NCBI RefSeq assembly: GCF_032854445.1
Contig: NW_027018471.1
Coordinates: 1 to 23,178 of the forward strand
Direction of reading: 5' to 3'
Source: Liolophura sinensis
Lineage: Eukaryota; Mollusca; Polyplacophora; Chitonida; Chitonidae
Length of the DNA stretch: 23,178 bases
Under the pieces are notes generated by a model that saw only the letters and a list, made by a program, of their open reading frames with translations, made no database searches and was not told where the DNA came from. Position 1 is the stretch's first letter, and each line of letters opens with the position of its first letter. This document shows, in pieces, positions 18,727-23,178 of the stretch. The position numbers were made by a program, and so were the translations under genes.

Positions 18727-19985
18727 ACTGAGGAGGATGGCAATTTAATAGATGATCCAGCTAAAAATTTCCATATTTTCAATACTTTCTTCTCAACTGT
18801 CCCCATTCTTTAATAGATATTAATAATATAAACAAGGACAATTTTGTTCAAAGTCTTGAAAAACTCAGGGAACAAGTTGAGAGAAAAGTTCTTCATGATA
18901 CTTTTTACTCCATACCAAATATCTTGTACGTTTCTGTTTTACAATACCTTTTAAGGCTTGATATAGATAAGGCTAGTGATCTAGACAATGTCAATTCTAA
19001 ATTTCTTTCATCATCTGCGCCTATTATTGCAAAATCTTTTACCATGCTAATAAACAAATGTGTTATGACCAGACATGGTTATCCCTCTTCACAAAAGGGG
19101 TTCAAAGTTGAAAACTATCATCCAATATCTGTCCTACTCATTTTTTCAAAAATCACTGAACGACATTTACATAACTGTTTATATGAGTATCTCTCAAATT
19201 TTAAATTATTGAGCAAAAATAAATGTGGTTTTTGCCCCTCTTACGCTCTTGTGGAACTGTATTGCTGAAAATGGTTGAACACTGGTTTACGGCGACAGAT
19301 AACACTGAAGTTATTGGAACTGTACCTGTAGACTTCAAGCAGGCATTTGATACTGTTAATCACAATATATTACTTAAAAAACTTAAAGCATACAAATTCA
19401 CTCAACTGCTCTTACATTCTTCCAGTGATACCTATCCAACACACAACAAATGGTTGTTGTTGGAGGAGAAATGTATAATGCTAAGGATATTAAAGCCAGT
19501 GTCTTGCAAGGCTGGCTCCATATTGCGGCCTTTACTTTTTATACTATACATAAATGATCTACCATTATTTCTAAAGAACAATCTTATTATTTCTAATTAT
19601 TTCTAAAGGGGCAATCTTCCACTCATTTGGCTTGTTCTCTGTATATGTGTGTCAGGGTTCCAGACAGCAGGAGGGCAGAAAAGGGTCGATAATGGGGCGT
19701 CTTCCACTACCCTACTTCCCCCGCTGGTTGGGACAGTTGCAGTGACAGCACTATTGGTTGTGTTGTTGAGTGTGTATGTATGAATGTATGTCACTTTTCA
19801 AAATACACAATGCTTTCTTTTATTTTATAAATACTGATGTATTTTTTTTTTATGTATTTTAATCTTTTCATATGTTTCCTACATACTGTTTTCTCTTTGA
19901 AGGTCTTTGGGAAGATCAGTTTCAGTGGAAATTGACCGAGCTACCTTCAATAAATAAAGATATTATTATTATCATATTATTAATA
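18727..19985 (+). mobile_element. Dead non-LTR retrotransposon, 5'-truncated and internally deleted
   Basis: From 18727 the + strand reads TEEDGNLIDDPAKNF and FNTFFSTV, the linker usually found just before the reverse transcriptase of CR1/L2/Jockey-type LINEs. RT motifs follow, then non-matching sequence, then a 3' end with ccttcaataaataaagat and an ATT/TTA repeat to about 19983, typical of LINE 3' ends. The endonuclease domain and the second half of RT, including the catalytic F/YADD box, are absent. A direct repeat (ttatttctaaag...caatctt at 19565-19585 and 19597-19618) sits where homology stops. The clade is inference from motif style. Confidence 0.85.
18924..19606 (+). pseudogene. Reverse-transcriptase pseudogene of the non-LTR element
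   Basis: RT of a non-LTR retrotransposon, copying element RNA into DNA at a nicked target. Visible in order: DIDKASDLDNVNSKFLSSSA (substrate-binding region before motif 1), NYHPISVLLIFSKITERHLH (motif 1-2), LLSKNKCGFCPSY (degraded Q-GFR-x-x-x-ST), VDFKQAFDTVNHNILLKKL (motif A with its catalytic Asp) and AGSILRPLLFILYINDLP (motif B). These lie in two frames, and parts of the conserved region around 19080-19110 and 19429-19510 are readable only in other frames, so there are several frameshifts and at least one stop. The arginine of GFR and the glutamine-glycine of motif B are altered. It is not functional. Confidence 0.9.
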
Positions 19986-21103
19986 TGTATGGGGAGGAAC
20001 CAAAGGAGATAACTGCATTAAAAATAGTGTTTAGTGAGTGACAATTTTGAACTTGTTGCTAGCCCTTAGACTGACTATACAATCAGGCAACGTGTGGCTT
20101 TTAGCCTTGGACAATCTGCTCTGAGTAAAACAAGCCACTTGCTGAGTACTAACAAGGCAGAGGCTTTTAACCTGGCCATCAGTAAATGAGTTCCCAAAAA
20201 CAAACTTTTCTCTCAAAATTTTGAAGAGAGAACACACAGCTGCCTGGAAGGGAGGAAAACAGACAGAGCTAAACCCTCTGCCACAAAGGCCATTGTGAAA
20301 TGCTTAGGCCTGAACAACATACACTTTTATGGGAGACTTAAGGATGAGCTACACACAAGCTCTCAATGACACTAAAATGCACTGTTTTCTTCTGTCCCTG
20401 ACAACTGTGGTTTAATAAAGGAAAGAACAAAAAATAAAGGAGTTCACGTTTGGGAATGTTTTGATTCATGCGTGAACGAGTTCCCCACTGATGCAGATAA
20501 GAAAAGTTTGAGGGAGTGTATGAACAGAAAATTACATTAGCAAAAAACATTTAAATGAATTATAATACCCCAAAGAAATGTGAAGATACTAGGTATGACC
20601 CAGTTATTAATATGTATAGTGAAAGCAAATACATTAAATGGCACACTTGTGTGACAAATACTGATAGCCAAAAATTTTTAAACCTAAATTGTTAAGATGA
20701 GTATTGATTACAGATGTACTTACAAGACAAACAACCTTAGAAACTAAGTAATATGTAAAAATGAAGCACAAACAATATGAATGAATAGGTGAAAACCAAT
20801 TAAGTGACTACCCCCTGTATCAGTCAATGTTGAACTCTCCAAGGACAAGCTTGCACAGCTCCACCACTTGTGAGCACTGAATAGTTAGACACATCAGCTT
20901 AGAGAATTGGTGGGCTCCAAATGAAGGGGATAACCTGTAACAAGAGTTATTATTTTGTCACCCAAGAATTTGAAACACTGTTTAGACATTAAAATGATAT
21001 TGGCAGCTGAATTACATGTGCATACAAAACAAATGATGAAATGGTGGAAAAGAAAATATGTGTGTAATAAACTGATTATTAGCGTTAGTAGTATGTAAAG
21101 TAA
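19986..21103. other. No gene seen in about 1.1 kb
   Basis: AT-rich. Two short - strand open frames (20031-20237 and 20338-20550) have no splice or homology support. Confidence 0.3.
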
Positions 21104-21117
21104 AACTCTAGGTTATA

Positions 21118-21283
21118 TTTATTTCTTTATTTTATTTGATTGGTGTTTTATGCCGTACTCAAGAATATTTCACTTATACGACGGCGGTCAGCATTATGGT
21201 GGGTGGAAACTGGGCCGAGCCCGGGGGAAATCCATGACAATCCGCAGGTTGCTGACAGACCTTCCCACTTACGGCTGAAGAGG
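21118..21283 (-). mobile_element. 5'-truncated SINE family A with perfect 14-bp target duplication
   Basis: On the - strand it begins at cctcttcagccgtaagtggg, close to the head/body junction, and runs through the body and the 3' end tataagtgaaatattcttga + gtacggcataaaacaccaat to an AAAT-like tail. AACTCTAGGTTATA occurs at both edges (21104-21117 and 21284-21297), showing target-primed reverse transcription that stopped before copying the tRNA-like head. The perfect duplication and low divergence suggest one of the youngest insertions here. Confidence 0.96.
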
Positions 21284-21297
21284 AACTCTAGGTTATA

Positions 21298-21938
21298 GGC
21301 AGGCAAGAAAACAGCGATGGAATACACAGTATCTAAATGCTTAACATAACTAGGCATAGTTCAACTACTACATTTAAGTTATACACACAAAAAAAAAATA
21401 AAGAGTACAAACAAGCCAGAATTTTTGACAATGTGCATCGATGTGACTTTAGAGTTGACAGCCTGAACTTCACAGCGCATTTGGTGAGAGTGCACATTGT
21501 ATGGTCCTACTTCATGCACACTGAAACAGAGAACAATATGAATATCAGAGAAAGCTTGATATAAAGGAACTTGAGGGTAAATTTTAATATTTGTGAGTGA
21601 AATTTACAGCAGATAACTGCCCATGCACATAACAAAATGAGAAATGAGAAGTGATTATTGCAAAATGGCTGTAATTTCCCCTTTGACCTTTATGAAACTG
21701 AATTTGAAAGAAATGTGTAGTGGTAATTTTGTAACATAACTTCATACTTATTTGCAGAATGCTGAGGTAGTTTCCAGCGATTTGAGATTATAGGTACAAG
21801 TGTGAAATACACAGAAAGTTTTCGTTTGGCCAGGATAAAATATGGTAGCCTGGATGTAATGTATGATAACAATACATCAAGTTAAGAATTACCAACTTGG
21901 AATGAGTGTACAATTTGCTTACATGTACTTATGTAATC
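21298..21938. other. No gene seen
   Basis: AT-rich. The 75-codon + frame at 21337-21564 has no support. Confidence 0.3.
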
Positions 21939-22082
21939 GCTGAAGGATTTCCCTACGTGGGTGACACAAGGATTCAAACTTGGGTCTCCACAGCCAACGT
22001 CCAGCGCTCTACCAACAGAGCTAAAGGGAAATTTCCACTAGCTACTGCTAGTATAAGCACTGGAAATCTGCTCCTGTTACAC
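21939..22082 (-). repeat. tRNA-derived repeat, copy 1
   Basis: On the - strand: a leader (cagtgcttatactagcagta), then an A box tagctctgttgg (complement of 22012-22023) and a B box agtttgaatcc (complement of 21970-21980). An 8-base arm atttccct on the 5' side pairs with agggaaat on the 3' side, enclosing the tRNA-like core, but the distance is longer than in a tRNA and the T-stem is broken. It is a tRNA pseudogene or SINE head, not a working tRNA gene. Confidence 0.75.
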
Positions 22083-22186
22083 TCCTCCCCACTTAAATCC
22101 TCCCCTCTCTCCCAAAACACACCCACGATCACTGGCCCAGAGCTCCACACTTCTTGGAACCTGTTGGGTCAAGGTACCAGTGGAAT

Positions 22187-22325
22187 GGTTGAAAGATTTT
22201 GCTACGTCGGTCAAATTCGAACTCGGGTTTCTGCAGCTGATGTCCAGCGCTCTACCAACTGAGCTAACAGGCAATTCCTGCTAACTACTGCTAGTATAAG
22301 CACTGGAAAGCTGCTCCAGTTACAC
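22187..22325 (-). repeat. tRNA-derived repeat, copy 2
   Basis: Same order as copy 1: a leader with cttatactagcagtagttag, A box tagctcagttgg (complement of 22256-22267), gtagagcgctggacatcagc, and B box agttcgaattt (complement of 22213-22223). The A box is intact but the T-arm and acceptor do not pair. The leader upstream of the A box is about 90% identical between copies, so leader and tRNA part moved as one unit. A stretch of about 100 bp between the copies is unrelated. Confidence 0.78.
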
Positions 22326-22617
22326 ATATACACTGCCGTGGAACCCAGTTGTCAATGAAACATATGTTTGTTTACACAGCCACTCAGAACAACACCCGGT
22401 GACCTAAAGCCCTGACTAATGCACCTTACCTACAAGATTTGTAAGTTACCGTGCCAACATACATGTACGTAATCATGTGTTGATTATATTATTCATTTGA
22501 TTCGTGTTTTACGTTGCAAACAAGTATTGAAAGCCAAAATTGAAACTGAAGTTAAAGTATAGTTGCGAAGGGCAGCAATTGCAGGAATATGCTCTGTGCG
22601 TTGTACATGAATTATAA
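22326..22617. other. No gene; small SINE-A tail scrap
   Basis: At about 22490-22520, ttcatttgattcgtgttttacg matches the reverse of the SINE-A 3' end. Nothing else is recognised. Confidence 0.45.
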
Positions 22618-22668
22618 CTGAGTTAAGTTGTAATTATATAATTATAATTAAATCATAATTTAACTCAG
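22618..22668. repeat. Imperfect 51-bp palindrome
   Basis: Perfect 9-bp outer arms ctgagttaa (22618-22626) and ttaactcag (22660-22668) enclose an AT-rich, partly self-complementary core. As RNA or single-stranded DNA it would form a hairpin. It may be a tiny relic of an inverted-repeat element. Confidence 0.8.
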
Positions 22669-23178
22669 CGACCCCACGGTGTCTTGCAGTTACAATGTCT
22701 TGTAATACTGCACCCACTGATAAAATTGGGGGACGGACAGGAGTTACCAGATAACACCCCCTATTGGCAAAATGGGGAACTAAAGTAATTGCTGCACCAG
22801 AAAAATCAGCATTTAGGTCCATTTACCTCTCTGTTACTTATGACGTACTGGTCACTGCCAGGATCCCGGGTGCTCGAAACTATATGAATCCTGATCCCCA
22901 GTCGGAATTTCAAGGTTTAAAATTCACACGTTTAAAGGCGAACCAAATGCGATTAAATGATTTTTTTCATGCTATAAGGTACATGCATTAATAACAATAT
23001 GTTATTGTTAAACTATAAATGCTCGGTACCATACCGGTACTGCACACAGGTACCTAATCTATAGCTGTACGTATGTGTAAATAATACACACGTGGTTGTT
23101 GTTTCACCATTTTCTACTTCGCTGTGGGCTTTGTATTGTGGCATTTGATTGGTCGAATGACGCCCTGCCAATGTCACA
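22669..23178. other. No gene seen; CpG-richer right end
   Basis: CpGs are more frequent than in the central part. A small perfect stem taacaata/tattgtta with a 3-base loop lies at 22992-23010. A 75-codon + frame (22764-22991) is open but has no splice, start or homology support. Confidence 0.3.

Noticed and set aside
19603-19794. 63-codon - strand open frame (TATVPTSGGSRV...)
   Set aside because: Lies within the retroelement remnant. No motif or splice support.
22187-22260. Intact tRNA gene on the - strand
   Set aside because: A and B boxes are visible, but the T-stem and acceptor do not pair, and a second copy shares the leader, so it is a repeat.

Overview
This window looks like nuclear DNA of an invertebrate animal, most likely a mollusc. 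It is AT-rich, has no compact operon-like genes, and is full of short interspersed repeats. The tail shared by many of them (a tacggcgtaaaacaccaatcaaataaa-like end, followed by AAAT repeats) and a second family ending in a tacgacgttaaaccccaag-like sequence are, from general knowledge, typical of molluscan genomes. The species cannot be named from the sequence. None of the long ORFs is a convincing intact gene.

Left part (1-6.6 kb): short, splice-flanked open segments on the + strand (857, 1151, 2163, 2603, 2725, 4647 and 5960) can be joined in one reading frame that ends at a stop at 6075-6077. I read this as the possible 3' part of one unrecognised gene, about 145 codons visible. The evidence is splice sites and amino-acid texture only, so each exon has modest confidence. 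A 47-bp minisatellite (about 4.9-5.96 kb, at least 19 units in perfect register) fills the proposed last intron and touches the proposed last exon. Three splice-flanked segments on the - strand (6613 down to 6102) could be a convergent gene.

Middle (6.9-15 kb): a perfect-length 3 x 63-bp tandem repeat, a CpG-richer stretch, a full-length tRNA-derived SINE with an 8-bp target duplication (8093-8354), and many truncated copies of the same SINE on both strands. There is also a diverged tandem array of about 175 bp per unit (9.2-9.65 kb) and a perfect 24-bp palindrome (11041).

Right part (15-23 kb): a diverged tandem duplication with a period of about 350 bp, remnants of a repeat that also occurs in opposite orientation at 12.9-13.2 kb, and a dead non-LTR retrotransposon (18.7-20.0 kb) with broken reverse-transcriptase domains and an ATT-repeat tail. 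Further right are a 5'-truncated SINE with a perfect 14-bp target duplication (21104-21297), a pair of tRNA-derived repeats on the - strand (21.9-22.3 kb), and an imperfect 51-bp palindrome (22.6 kb).

I found no intact rRNA or tRNA gene, CRISPR array or obvious viral gene. The strongest results are the repeat structures. The gene models are hypotheses that RNA-seq or homology searching could settle quickly.
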